From contig NZ_OZ241747.1 in assembly GCF_965201005.1 (NCBI RefSeq), forward strand, positions 2,418,001 through 2,482,000: a stretch of 64,000 nt of DNA. Reading direction: 5' to 3'. Origin of the DNA: Mucilaginibacter_A sp965201005 (GTDB taxonomy: Bacteria; Bacteroidota; Bacteroidia; Sphingobacteriales; Sphingobacteriaceae). The translations under genes were made by a program, and so were the position numbers. Shown piece after piece: positions 35,761-43,451 of the stretch (within the stretch, counting starts at the first letter, position 1; each line of letters opens with the position of its first letter). Under the pieces are notes generated by a model that saw only the letters and a list, made by a program, of their open reading frames with translations, searched no databases and was not told the DNA's origin.

Positions 35761-36351
35761 TTAGCGGTCAACCTCAGAACCGGTTACTTCTGCAGGCGTA
35801 ACTTCGTCTGTGGTTATGGCTTTTGGTTTGCGTGGTGCCCGTTTGCGTTTCACTGGTTCTGATGCTTCTTTTACCGCCTCTTTTTTGGCCTTCTCCTGTG
35901 CTTCAATTTCTTCTTTTTTGCGGCGCGGTGCACGCCTGCGCTTTACGGGTGGCGTGGCCGATGCTTCTTTTACCACTGTTTTTTCGTCGGGTTTGATTAA
36001 ATTTTTGTCCACCGCAGGCAAAACCGGTTTGGCCACAGATCTGCTGGAAACAACAGGCGCGTTGGCCGATGCCTTGCTCAGTTTAGAGACTACTTTATCT
36101 GCTTTGGCATCCTTGTTTTTAAGTAATTTACCTGCCGGTTTATCTTTTTTACCGGCAGCTTTTGCTTCCGCTTTCTGTGCTTTTTTTAAGGCAGAAGTTA
36201 TTTTTTGCGAAACAGATTTACCGGCTTTGGCAATTTCCTTTTTCAGTTTATCTGTATCGTGGCCCAGGCTTTTTACCGCTTCTGTAAACTTACCGGTCAG
36301 GCTGGTTTCCAGTTCTTTGTTTTTTACTTTTGGTTTTTCTTTTTTTTTCAT
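35761..36351 (-). CDS. Lysine/alanine-rich histone-H1-like protein
   Basis: 196 residues, strongly basic: Lys-Ala-rich helices (KKAQKAEAKAAGKKDKPAGK) and a C-terminal tail with a block present twice: VKEAS followed by PVKR(K/R)RAPR(K/R). Resembles bacterial H1-like (HctA/Hc1-type or AlgP-like) DNA-condensing proteins; DNA binding is inferred from composition. Both VKEAS copies are encoded by exact dispersed words (35862-35875, 35961-35974), so the word is part of the duplicated block. Divergent from yajQ. Confidence 0.75.
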   Translation of the reverse strand: MKKKEKPKVKNKELETSLTGKFTEAVKSLGHDTDKLKKEIAKAGKSVSQKITSALKKAQKAEAKAAGKKDKPAGKLLKNKDAKADKVVSKLSKASANAPVVSSRSVAKPVLPAVDKNLIKPDEKTVVKEASATPPVKRRRAPRRKKEEIEAQEKAKKEAVKEASEPVKRKRAPRKPKAITTDEVTPAEVTGSEVDR

Positions 36352-36402
36352 CGGATATTGTTATTTAGTCGTGTAGTGATTAACGGTAAATTTTCTGATA
36401 TT

Positions 36403-36446
36403 GTGCTAAATTGCAGTTTAGCACTTATTTCTGATAAAGCTATCAG
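36403..36446. promoter_or_regulatory. Two adjacent palindromes in the yajQ / H1-like divergent region
   Basis: GTGCTAAA (36403-36410) with TTTAGCAC (36417-36424), then CTGATA (36431-36436) with TATCAG (36441-36446). Possible operator sites between two divergent genes; no regulator can be named. Confidence 0.35.
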
Positions 36447-36482
36447 ATAAAATTCAATTCGATATAAATAAAACAATAAATT

Positions 36483-36974
36483 ATGCCTTCTTTCGATATC
36501 ATCAGCAAAATTGATGCACAAACGTTGGACAATGCCATCAACAATGCCAAAAAAGAAATCCTGAACCGCTATGATTTCAACGATTCTAAAAGCACGGTGG
36601 AGTTGGATAAAAAAACCAACGAAGTAACCATTGTAACCGAAAACGATATGCGCCTGAAAGCTATCCAGGACGCCATCATCAGCCGGATGGTAAAACAGGG
36701 GTTAGACCCCAACGCCATGGACTTTGGCAAGCAGGAATATGCTTCCGGAAACATGATCCGCAAAGAAATAAAAATTGTGGAAGGCATTGATAAAGAGGCC
36801 GCTAAAAAAATTGTAAAGAAAATAAAAGACAGCGGTTTAAAAGTGCAGGCCGCAATCATGGACGATCAGATCCGCGTTACGGCCAAAAAAATCGATGATC
36901 TGCAAGCCGTGATCACGCTTTGCCGCGGCGAAGATTTTGGCCAGCCGCTGCAATACAGCAATATGCGGAACTAA
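36483..36974 (+). CDS. yajQ: YajQ-family nucleotide-binding protein
   Basis: 163 residues, normal length. Opens with the family signature MPSFDIISKIDAQTLDNAINNAKKEI and has the two ferredoxin-like halves, the second with VKKIKDSGLKVQAAIMDDQIRVTAKK. YajQ proteins bind cyclic di-GMP in Xanthomonas and other nucleotides elsewhere; the ligand here is unknown. Confidence 0.94.
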   Translation: MPSFDIISKIDAQTLDNAINNAKKEILNRYDFNDSKSTVELDKKTNEVTIVTENDMRLKAIQDAIISRMVKQGLDPNAMDFGKQEYASGNMIRKEIKIVEGIDKEAAKKIVKKIKDSGLKVQAAIMDDQIRVTAKKIDDLQAVITLCRGEDFGQPLQYSNMRN

Positions 36975-37036
36975 TTATTTTTTGTTGGGTCGATTTGAGC
37001 TGATCGTATATCCATCAGATTGCCCGATTTTATACC

Positions 37037-37062
37037 TGTAAAAGAAGCATACTGTTTTTACG
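37037..37062. repeat. Overlapping GAAG- and ACAG-type words forming a palindrome
   Basis: Plus word 37037-37050 and minus word 37049-37062 share the bases AT, making a 24-base near-palindrome between convergent yajQ and the GIN gene. The TAA stop of the GIN gene (37058-37060) is part of the second word. Confidence 0.75.
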
Positions 37063-37774
37063 GTATCTTTTTCAGGCTTGTAGAACCGGCGTTTTCATTG
37101 TTGATTTTGCCCGGGTTTCCTTTGTACTGCACATCACCGGAGCCGCTTACATTTACATCTAACTCGCTCAAAACGTTTACTTTACAATGCGCATCGCCGC
37201 GAGTTTCAATGTGATAACTGGCCACAATAAAATCCAGCGCGTTCAGGTTTGCGCTGCCGTTCAACGTTACGTTGTTGGTTGTGGCTTGTCCTTTCAGATT
37301 GATTTCTGATGATCCGTTGGCCAGCGTTTTTACGTTTGCCGCCGTTAAATCAAGGTTTACTTTGGATACGCCGGCCAGTTCCATATCGAAATCTTTGATA
37401 TTCAGCTTTCCATCGGCACTTAAATCCAGTGCACCGGAAGATTTTACGGCTTTAAAATCCGGATTGGTAATTGCCACTTCCAGCTGCTTATCGGTGCAAA
37501 TATCATTGCTGACACTGATTTTCAGTTCGTCTCCGCTTACTTTCGTTTCAACGATTTTCAGCAGGTTGTCATCCGCAGAAACCTTGACCGCTGCCGGCCC
37601 TTGTTTCAATACGATTTTGAAATTGCCGGAAGTGGAAATTTTAGTAAATGCATCCAGTTTCCGGTCTTCGGAAGCCATTTTTCCGGAGCCTTTTTCGCAG
37701 TGGCTTTTGCAGGAGACCATTCCTGAAAAAAGTAAAAATAAAGCTGATAAAAGAAGTAGCGGTTGTTTTTTCAT
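37058..37774 (-). CDS. Head-GIN-domain lipoprotein
   Basis: 238 residues. Lipobox ends at the Cys of FSGMVSC near residue 22. The rest is a putative auto-transporter adhesin head GIN domain (DUF2807): repeated beta-helix turns such as FKAVKSSGALDLSADGK, INLKGQATTNNVTLNGSANL, LDVNVSGSGDVQYKGNPG. Common in Bacteroidota; function unknown, probably cell-surface. Flanked on both sides by words with the same TTTATACCTG lead-in. Confidence 0.9.
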   Translation of the reverse strand: MKKQPLLLLSALFLLFSGMVSCKSHCEKGSGKMASEDRKLDAFTKISTSGNFKIVLKQGPAAVKVSADDNLLKIVETKVSGDELKISVSNDICTDKQLEVAITNPDFKAVKSSGALDLSADGKLNIKDFDMELAGVSKVNLDLTAANVKTLANGSSEINLKGQATTNNVTLNGSANLNALDFIVASYHIETRGDAHCKVNVLSELDVNVSGSGDVQYKGNPGKINNENAGSTSLKKIP

Positions 37775-37801
37775 AAGTTTAAGTTGATTGAAATTTATAC
37801 C

Positions 37802-37815
37802 TGTAAAAGAAGTAT
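37802..37815 (+). repeat. Single word upstream of the GIN gene
   Basis: TAAAAGAAGTAT type, preceded by ATTTATACCTG, as is the copy at 37037 on the other side of the gene. Both are in direct orientation. Confidence 0.65.
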
Positions 37816-37833
37816 TAGTTGGATAGAAAGTTT

Positions 37834-39726
37834 TTAAAGATAATATTTTTCTCCGTCGGATTTAATTTTTCCGGCATCCAGCAGACGGCGCAAGGTTTCG
37901 ATCTTTTCTTTTTCCCGTCCGGTTTTAATTGCGGTAATCAAATCTTCTGCCGCAAGGTTCTGCACCGAAAGCTGGTTCAGTATCTGCTGCTCAATTCGGT
38001 CAAAAATTTCTAATGCCTTTTCCTGCCGTTTATTTTCCAGGCAAACATCGCAATGGCCGCAATCTGGCGCATCCGGTTCATCCAGATAAGCCAAAAGCAT
38101 CCTGCTGCGGCATTGCCAGCTTTCGGCGTACGTAAAAACGGCCTCCATTTTTTGCTGATAAACCTGTTTGCGCTCTTCCAGGAATTTCCGGTTGATGATT
38201 AAATGCAGGTTGTCCTGCCGCGGTTTGGTAAAAGTTATTTGCGGCTGATCGGTTTGCGGCAGATAACTCAGCAAGCCGCGTTCTTCCAAAAATTTTAGCT
38301 GCGCGATAACCTGCTGCACGCTTTGATTTAATCTCCGGGCCAAATCCAGTTCGCGGATGCGCACATAGTTTTCAAACGAGCCACCATAAGTGCGCAGCAA
38401 AGTTTTGATAAAATGATCATACGCTTCGTTTTCAATCTGGAAACGGTACAAATCTTCGTTGCCAACTTCAAACCTAAAACGGGCCGGTAAAAAAACGCTT
38501 TCGGTAAAAGCCACATATTCATCGCGTTCCAAAAACTTCATGGCGTTCAGTGTTTTATGCGGATCGAGCTGAAACTGCGCACAAAAAGCACCTATATCCA
38601 ACTCAAAACTTAAACCTTCGCCCGCGCCAAAGGCCAGCTGCGTGTAGTTGCCCAGGTAATGGTAAATTTTTTTGATTTCCTCTACCGAAGGAAAACCGAG
38701 TTCAAACTTTTTTTCCAGTTTCAGCCGGTCGCTTTTTGTATATAACAAAACGGTATAAGCCCTGCCGCCATCACGCCCTGCCCTGCCCGCTTCCTGATAA
38801 TACGCCTCCAGGCTTTCGGGCACATCTTTATGGATCACAAAACGCACGTCCGGCTTATCAATCCCCATCCCGAAAGCGTTGGTGGCCACGATGATGCGCG
38901 TTTCGTTGTTTTTCCAGTTTTCCTGTTTGGCCGAACGTTCTTCGGAAGTTAAGCCCGCATGATAATAATCCGCAGCAATTTGATGCTGATTAAGGTATTT
39001 GGCAATTTCAAACGTTTCGCGCCTGCTTCGTACATAAACCAAACCGCTGCCCGGCACACCGTGAATTACGGCCAGCATTTTGCGCAGTTTGTTTTCATCG
39101 GGCTGCACTACGTAGCTTAAATTTCGCCGCTCAAAACTCTGCTGAAAAACCATACTGTTTTTAAAACCTAATTTTTGCTGAATGTCTTCGCGTACCTGCG
39201 CCGTGGCCGTGGCCGTTAATGCCAGCACCGGAACGTTTGGGTGAAGCTGCCGCAAATCTGCCAGGTGCAGGTACGCAGGTCGGAAATCGTATCCCCATTG
39301 TGAGATACAGTGCGCTTCATCAACCGCAAATAAATTAACGTTCATGTAGCGGATACGCTCGCGCACCAGTTCAGACAGCAGTCTTTCGGGCGACAAATAC
39401 AGAAATTTGATGTTGCCGTAAACGCAATTGTCCAGCGCAATGTCCACTTCGCGCCTGCCCATTCCGGAAACAATGCTGATGGCTTCGATACCTTTGGCTT
39501 TCAGGTTTTCTACCTGATCTTTCATCAGCGCGATCAGCGGCGAAACTACGATACAAATCCCAACGCTTGCCAAAGCCGGCACCTGGAAACAAACGGATTT
39601 GCCGCCGCCGGTTGGCAGCAGTGCGAGCGTATCTTTGCCTGATAAAACGGATTGAATGATGGTTTCCTGCATCGGGCGGAAGTTTTGATGCTTCCAGTAA
39701 TGCTGAAGGATTTGCTGTATGGTCAT
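37834..39726 (-). CDS. recQ: RecQ-family ATP-dependent DNA helicase
   Basis: 630 residues. SF2 helicase with Walker A PTGGGKSVCF (near residue 37), DEAHCISQWGYDFRPAY, SAT-type TATATAQVREDI, and motif VI QEAGRAGRDGG. The RQC zinc module has four Cys in CRSRMLLAYLDEP and CGHCDVC. An HRDC domain is not evident; the C-terminus is short, as in many Bacteroidota paralogues. Roles in recombination and fork repair. A dispersed-word core at 39152-39163 lies in the gene. Confidence 0.93.
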   Translation of the reverse strand: MTIQQILQHYWKHQNFRPMQETIIQSVLSGKDTLALLPTGGGKSVCFQVPALASVGICIVVSPLIALMKDQVENLKAKGIEAISIVSGMGRREVDIALDNCVYGNIKFLYLSPERLLSELVRERIRYMNVNLFAVDEAHCISQWGYDFRPAYLHLADLRQLHPNVPVLALTATATAQVREDIQQKLGFKNSMVFQQSFERRNLSYVVQPDENKLRKMLAVIHGVPGSGLVYVRSRRETFEIAKYLNQHQIAADYYHAGLTSEERSAKQENWKNNETRIIVATNAFGMGIDKPDVRFVIHKDVPESLEAYYQEAGRAGRDGGRAYTVLLYTKSDRLKLEKKFELGFPSVEEIKKIYHYLGNYTQLAFGAGEGLSFELDIGAFCAQFQLDPHKTLNAMKFLERDEYVAFTESVFLPARFRFEVGNEDLYRFQIENEAYDHFIKTLLRTYGGSFENYVRIRELDLARRLNQSVQQVIAQLKFLEERGLLSYLPQTDQPQITFTKPRQDNLHLIINRKFLEERKQVYQQKMEAVFTYAESWQCRSRMLLAYLDEPDAPDCGHCDVCLENKRQEKALEIFDRIEQQILNQLSVQNLAAEDLITAIKTGREKEKIETLRRLLDAGKIKSDGEKYYL

Positions 39727-39776
39727 GGATGTACATCCAAAGTTATCAAAACAATCAATATTGCTACATTAGCGCA

Positions 39777-39806
39777 ATACTGTTTTTACAGGGGTAAAAA
39801 CAGTAT
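39777..39806. repeat. Tight hairpin of ACAG-type words
   Basis: Left word 39777-39790 and right word 39793-39806 with only two bases between: a 13-14 bp stem. In the divergent gap between recQ and a small gene, 50 bases from the recQ start. Confidence 0.8.
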
Positions 39807-39834
39807 CGTTTAAAACAAAACTAAATTTATTTTT

Positions 39835-40146
39835 ATGGAAACTTCCCCGGTCCGGATTTCGCATGATCGCCTGGTGCGCCTCAAACCAATTGAAGAAAGT
39901 CATCAGCAGTTTATACGCGATCATCAAACAAGGTATTTTATTTATGAAGTTGATGACAACCGATGGCAGAACGTAAACCCGAACGGAGAACCCGAATACG
40001 ACCTGGAATCGATCAAGCAGGAAAAAGCGCTTTTGCCGATCGGGATTTTAACGGTGAACCAGGATAAAAACACGTTTGGTTTTGGAGGTGATTTAACGGT
40101 TACCCAAGAAGATCAAACTTTGATTTTTGATTCGATAAAGCAGTAA
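39835..40146 (+). CDS. Small soluble protein, unknown function
   Basis: 103 residues, begins METSPVRISHDRLVRLKPIEE, acidic, no signal peptide or membrane segment. Contains FIYEVDDNRWQNVNPNGEPEYDLESIKQ. I do not recognise the family. It is bracketed by two ACAG-type hairpins (39777-39806 and 40184-40227), both within 40-55 bases of its ends. Confidence 0.6.
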   Translation: METSPVRISHDRLVRLKPIEESHQQFIRDHQTRYFIYEVDDNRWQNVNPNGEPEYDLESIKQEKALLPIGILTVNQDKNTFGFGGDLTVTQEDQTLIFDSIKQ

Positions 40147-40183
40147 AAAGTCAAAATGCCGCCAAAGCTTTCAAACGAAAACG

Positions 40184-40227
40184 ATACTGTTTTTATCGGC
40201 CTAAATTTAAGGTGATAAAAACAGTAT
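40184..40227. repeat. Canonical minimal element between convergent genes
   Basis: Left word 40184-40197, centre GGCCTAAATTTAAGGT, right word 40214-40227. Shows the full palindromic layout (word, CCT, AAATTT, AGG, word). The last base of the right word is the first base of the TGA stop complement of the following minus-strand gene, so it sits exactly at that gene's 3' end. Confidence 0.8.
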
Positions 40228-40628
40228 CAGGCCATTTTTTTAAAAACCCAGTAATTTTGCAGCACATAATTAAAGCCGAGCGATACGATAACATCAATTA
40301 TCAACCTGCTGATGCGGTAATCCAGCTTCAGGCTGCTGGTTAATAAATAAGTGCCGAAAGCTTTGAGCAGCACGCTTCCGGCAACCATCAAACAAAATTT
40401 TACCAATTGCGAACCAACCGGTGCTTCATTGGAGTTTTGGCCTTTAAACGACCAGTATCTGTTTAAAGAAAAGTTTAAAACCGCACCGATCGTTCCGCTG
40501 ATGATGATGGAAATGGTATAATGGATGTGCAGCAGTTCTGTGCAGGCGATCATCACGGCGTAATCCAGCATTCCACCCAAAAAAGCTGATATTTGCGCTT
40601 TGGCAAAAGTAAAAATCGGTTTAGGCAT
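40227..40628 (-). CDS. GtrA-family membrane protein (second copy)
   Basis: 133 residues, four membrane helices (ISAFLGGMLDYAVMIACTEL, YTISIIISGTIGAVLNFSLNRYWSF, LVKFCLMVAGSVLLKAFGTYLL, RLIIDVIVSLGFNYVLQNYWVF). Probably moves lipid-linked sugars across the membrane. Overlaps the CDP-alcohol phosphatidyltransferase gene by eight bases, suggesting both act on one lipid-linked product. Confidence 0.87.
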   Translation of the reverse strand: MPKPIFTFAKAQISAFLGGMLDYAVMIACTELLHIHYTISIIISGTIGAVLNFSLNRYWSFKGQNSNEAPVGSQLVKFCLMVAGSVLLKAFGTYLLTSSLKLDYRISRLIIDVIVSLGFNYVLQNYWVFKKMA

Positions 40629-41355
40629 TGGGCAAATGTTTGCTTTTCAGTTCAAGCTCTTCCCGGTCGCGCTCATCGCCCAGTTTCAGCAGGTTTCGGG
40701 TATCCAAACAATTGATGATGAAAAGCGCAGCACACATGGTGATGGCAAAAAACTGGATCGTATCTTTAAAAATCACTTCTGTGATCAAAACCAAAGCAAG
40801 CAAAATCCGGATTTCGGTTGGCCCGAGCAAACCGGCATCTATCGTATAGTTATCGGTTATTTTATATCGGATTTGTGAAATGATCATCGCCCAGCCATAC
40901 AAAACCACAAACAGAAATGCGGCCAGTTCCAGCTCTTCTTTGGCATAAACCATATAGCCCAAACCGATAAAAACCGTTGCCACCCAATCCATAATTATAT
41001 CCAGCGCAAAGCCAAACCATTTGCGCGGAATATTGCGGTAATAAGCAATCCGGCCATCCAGCGAATCTCCGTACCAGTTGATAATGAAGCCGATAACGCC
41101 CAGTAACAGGTAATTTCTGTTGATGTAAGTGGCCAGGACAAATCCTATAAAAACCAGTAAACTCCCTAAAAAACCAATAAAAGTGAGCACGTTTGAGGTG
41201 AAAAACAATGGTGTGTTTTTTACCAGATAAGAAATTAGCTGTTGCTCGTATTTTCTTAAAATGTTGGTCCTTTTCCGGTCCTGAAAGATTTTTTTTGAAC
41301 GGTCCGCCTCACCGGGTTCTGTTGTTTCCGGTTCACTTACAGCATTTCCTACCAT
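40621..41355 (-). CDS. CDP-alcohol phosphatidyltransferase
   Basis: 244 residues, about six membrane helices. Catalytic motif D-x2-DG-x2-A…G-x3-D-x3-D is present as GDSLDGRIAYYR then FGFALDIIMD, but the Arg normally after the Ala is Tyr. The family links a CDP-activated lipid to an alcohol (glycerol phosphate, inositol phosphate, serine). With a GtrA partner and an inositol-phosphatase gene 12 kb away, inositol lipid synthesis is one possibility, but this is speculation. Confidence 0.85.
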   Translation of the reverse strand: MVGNAVSEPETTEPGEADRSKKIFQDRKRTNILRKYEQQLISYLVKNTPLFFTSNVLTFIGFLGSLLVFIGFVLATYINRNYLLLGVIGFIINWYGDSLDGRIAYYRNIPRKWFGFALDIIMDWVATVFIGLGYMVYAKEELELAAFLFVVLYGWAMIISQIRYKITDNYTIDAGLLGPTEIRILLALVLITEVIFKDTIQFFAITMCAALFIINCLDTRNLLKLGDERDREELELKSKHLPNA

Positions 41356-41466
41356 TGGGTTTTTTTTGATAACCTACAAAAATAAGAATGAGAAGCATGG
41401 ATGCACAATTGTTGATAAATTAACCTGTTTTTAATTACAAATTGACATTGATCCTATTTTTATACC

Positions 41467-41480
41467 GATAAAAACAGCAT
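41467..41480 (+). repeat. Single ACAG-type word between prmC and the phosphatidyltransferase gene
   Basis: TAAAAACAGCAT type, six bases downstream of the prmC stop (minus strand), preceded by TTTTTATACC. 3'-end position. Confidence 0.65.
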
Positions 41481-41486
41481 CGGCAA

Positions 41487-42344
41487 TCATGGTTTTGAGG
41501 CTTTGATCATCCGCGGTTTCCCGCTAAGATCAGTTTTGGTAACGATGTTTACAAAACCTTTTTCTTTTAAAAGCTGCGTTAATTGCTGATGAAATTGTGG
41601 GTTGATCTCCAAAAAAAGCAAACCGTTTCTGGTCAGTGCCGGAAGTGCAAATCCTGCGGCGGCCCTGTAAAAAAGCAAAGGGTCGGCTTCGGGCACAAAC
41701 AAGGCCAGGTGCGGTTCAAAATTTAGCACATTTGAGCGCATTGATTTTTGTTCAGACGGAACAATGTAAGGCGGATTGCTGATAATAATGGAATAAGATG
41801 CTTCTTTTACCGGATAAAAATCAAGCATGTCCTGCCGGAAAAAGCCAACTTCAGCTTCGTTTTGCAAAGCGTTTTTTTGTGCCGTTTGCAAAGCTTCCGC
41901 AGAAATATCCAAACCAAAAACCGCAGCTTTCGGCCAGTTTTTTTTCAGGGCGATCGGGATGCAACCACTGCCGGTGCCAATATCGAGGATAGTTGTTGGC
42001 TTTAAACTTTTCCCTTTTTCCTCCAAAACCCAGGCAACCAGTTCTTCAGTTTCCGGCCGCGGGATCAAAACCGAAGGGTCAACTTTAAACTTCAAACCAA
42101 AAAAATCCGCTTCGCCTAAAGCATATTGAACGGGCATTCCGGTTTCCAGTTTTTTTACCGATAAAAGAAGCATTGCAATTTGTACTTCAGAAAGTTTTTT
42201 TTGCGGGAAAACACGCTGCCTGGTTTGCGATAATTCGGTGATGGTTTGCAGGATCAAAAGCAGGATTTCGGGCAATTCCTCCGCAGAAAACAAATTACTT
42301 AATTTTTCTTTGAGCCAGATACGCGCTTCGCCAACAGTTTCCAT
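41487..42344 (-). CDS. prmC: Release factor glutamine N5-methyltransferase
   Basis: About 285 residues from the ATG at 42344 (METVGEARIWLK), preferred over a GTG at 42386 that overlaps ribD. Methylates the GGQ glutamine of RF1/RF2. SAM motif ILDIGTGSGCIPIALKK and catalytic NPPY in IISNPPYIVPSEQ. Two exact dispersed words lie inside: 41808-41821 (PVKEA, just before NPPY) and 42160-42173 (read as MLLLS), so the word is tolerated in two frames in one gene. Confidence 0.95.
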   Translation of the reverse strand: METVGEARIWLKEKLSNLFSAEELPEILLLILQTITELSQTRQRVFPQKKLSEVQIAMLLLSVKKLETGMPVQYALGEADFFGLKFKVDPSVLIPRPETEELVAWVLEEKGKSLKPTTILDIGTGSGCIPIALKKNWPKAAVFGLDISAEALQTAQKNALQNEAEVGFFRQDMLDFYPVKEASYSIIISNPPYIVPSEQKSMRSNVLNFEPHLALFVPEADPLLFYRAAAGFALPALTRNGLLFLEINPQFHQQLTQLLKEKGFVNIVTKTDLSGKPRMIKASKP

Positions 42345-42377
42345 GCGGCAAAGAACGGAAAAAGCTACTTTTACAGC

Positions 42378-43433
42378 ATGGATCACGAAAAATACATGCG
42401 CCGCTGCCTGGAACTGGCCGGTTTAGGTGCCGGTTTTGTTAGTCCGAACCCGATGGTTGGTGCCGTAATCGTTCATGAAAATAAAATTATCGGCGAAGGT
42501 TATCATCAAAAATACGGGCAGCCGCACGCCGAAGTCAACGCTGTAAAAGCGGTGTTTGCGCGGCACCAACATGCCAAAAGTTTATTAAAAGAGGCAACTA
42601 TTTATGTTTCACTGGAACCTTGCGCGCACCATGGCAAAACGCCGCCTTGTGCCGATCTGATCATCAAACATCAGATCCCGAAAGTGGTGGTTGGCTGCCG
42701 CGATCCGTTTGTGCAGGTGGACGGAAAAGGGATTGAAAAGCTGCGTAATGCCGGTATCGAAGTGATTGAAAACGTTTTGGAAACCGAATGTTTAGACTTG
42801 AACAAACGTTTTTTTACACGCGTTTTGAAGCAGCGGCCTTATGTTATTTTGAAATGGGCCGAAACAGCAGACGGTTTTTTTGCGCCGGAAGACGGCAGCC
42901 AACAATGGATTTCTGATCCGCTGGCTAAACGTTTGGTGCATCAGTGGCGCAGCGAAGAAGATGCCGTTTTGGTTGGCAAAAATACGGCTGCGGCTGACGA
43001 TCCGCAGTTAAATAACCGTTATCAACCCAATGCCAAACAACCAAAACGGGTGGTTTTAGACAGAAGGCTGGAACTGAAACCAAACTTAAATTTGTTTGAC
43101 CGATCTGCAGAAACCCTTGTTTTTAATGAGGTAAAAACAGCATTGGACGGCAACCTGAAATACATCAGCCTGGAAAATTTTGATCTGTTTTTGCCGCAAT
43201 ATGTGCTGTTTCAATTGTATCTGCAGGATATCCAATCGGTGATTGTTGAAGGCGGTGCAAAAACGTTACAGCTTTTTCTGGATGCTGGTTTGTGGGATGA
43301 GGCGAGGGTTTTCCGAAGTAAAAACCACTGGGGAAAAGGCATCAGATCGCCCCGGATAATGGGGGAATTGAAAAGTATTGATCCGGTCGGCAGCGATCAG
43401 CTTTTGGTTTTATACCCAACAAAAAATCCCTGA
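42378..43433 (+). CDS. ribD: Bifunctional riboflavin deaminase/reductase
   Basis: 351 residues. Deaminase half with zinc ligands in PHAEVNAV and PCAHHGKTPPCADLI; reductase half with AETADGFFAPEDGSQQWIS and VEGGAKTLQLFLDAG. Carries out the second and third steps of riboflavin synthesis. Divergent from prmC. Its TGA stop lies inside a terminator stem. A word at 43130-43143 encodes VKTA. Confidence 0.96.
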   Translation: MDHEKYMRRCLELAGLGAGFVSPNPMVGAVIVHENKIIGEGYHQKYGQPHAEVNAVKAVFARHQHAKSLLKEATIYVSLEPCAHHGKTPPCADLIIKHQIPKVVVGCRDPFVQVDGKGIEKLRNAGIEVIENVLETECLDLNKRFFTRVLKQRPYVILKWAETADGFFAPEDGSQQWISDPLAKRLVHQWRSEEDAVLVGKNTAAADDPQLNNRYQPNAKQPKRVVLDRRLELKPNLNLFDRSAETLVFNEVKTALDGNLKYISLENFDLFLPQYVLFQLYLQDIQSVIVEGGAKTLQLFLDAGLWDEARVFRSKNHWGKGIRSPRIMGELKSIDPVGSDQLLVLYPTKNP

Positions 43434-43450
43434 AAAATCAGGGATTTTTT
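43421..43450. terminator. Bidirectional terminator overlapping the ribD stop
   Basis: Perfect 13-bp stem AAAAAATCCCTGA (43421-43433) with TCAGGGATTTTTT (43438-43450), loop AAAA. Shared by ribD (plus) and the AI-2E permease gene (minus, stop at 43452). Confidence 0.95.
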
Positions 43451-43451
43451 G

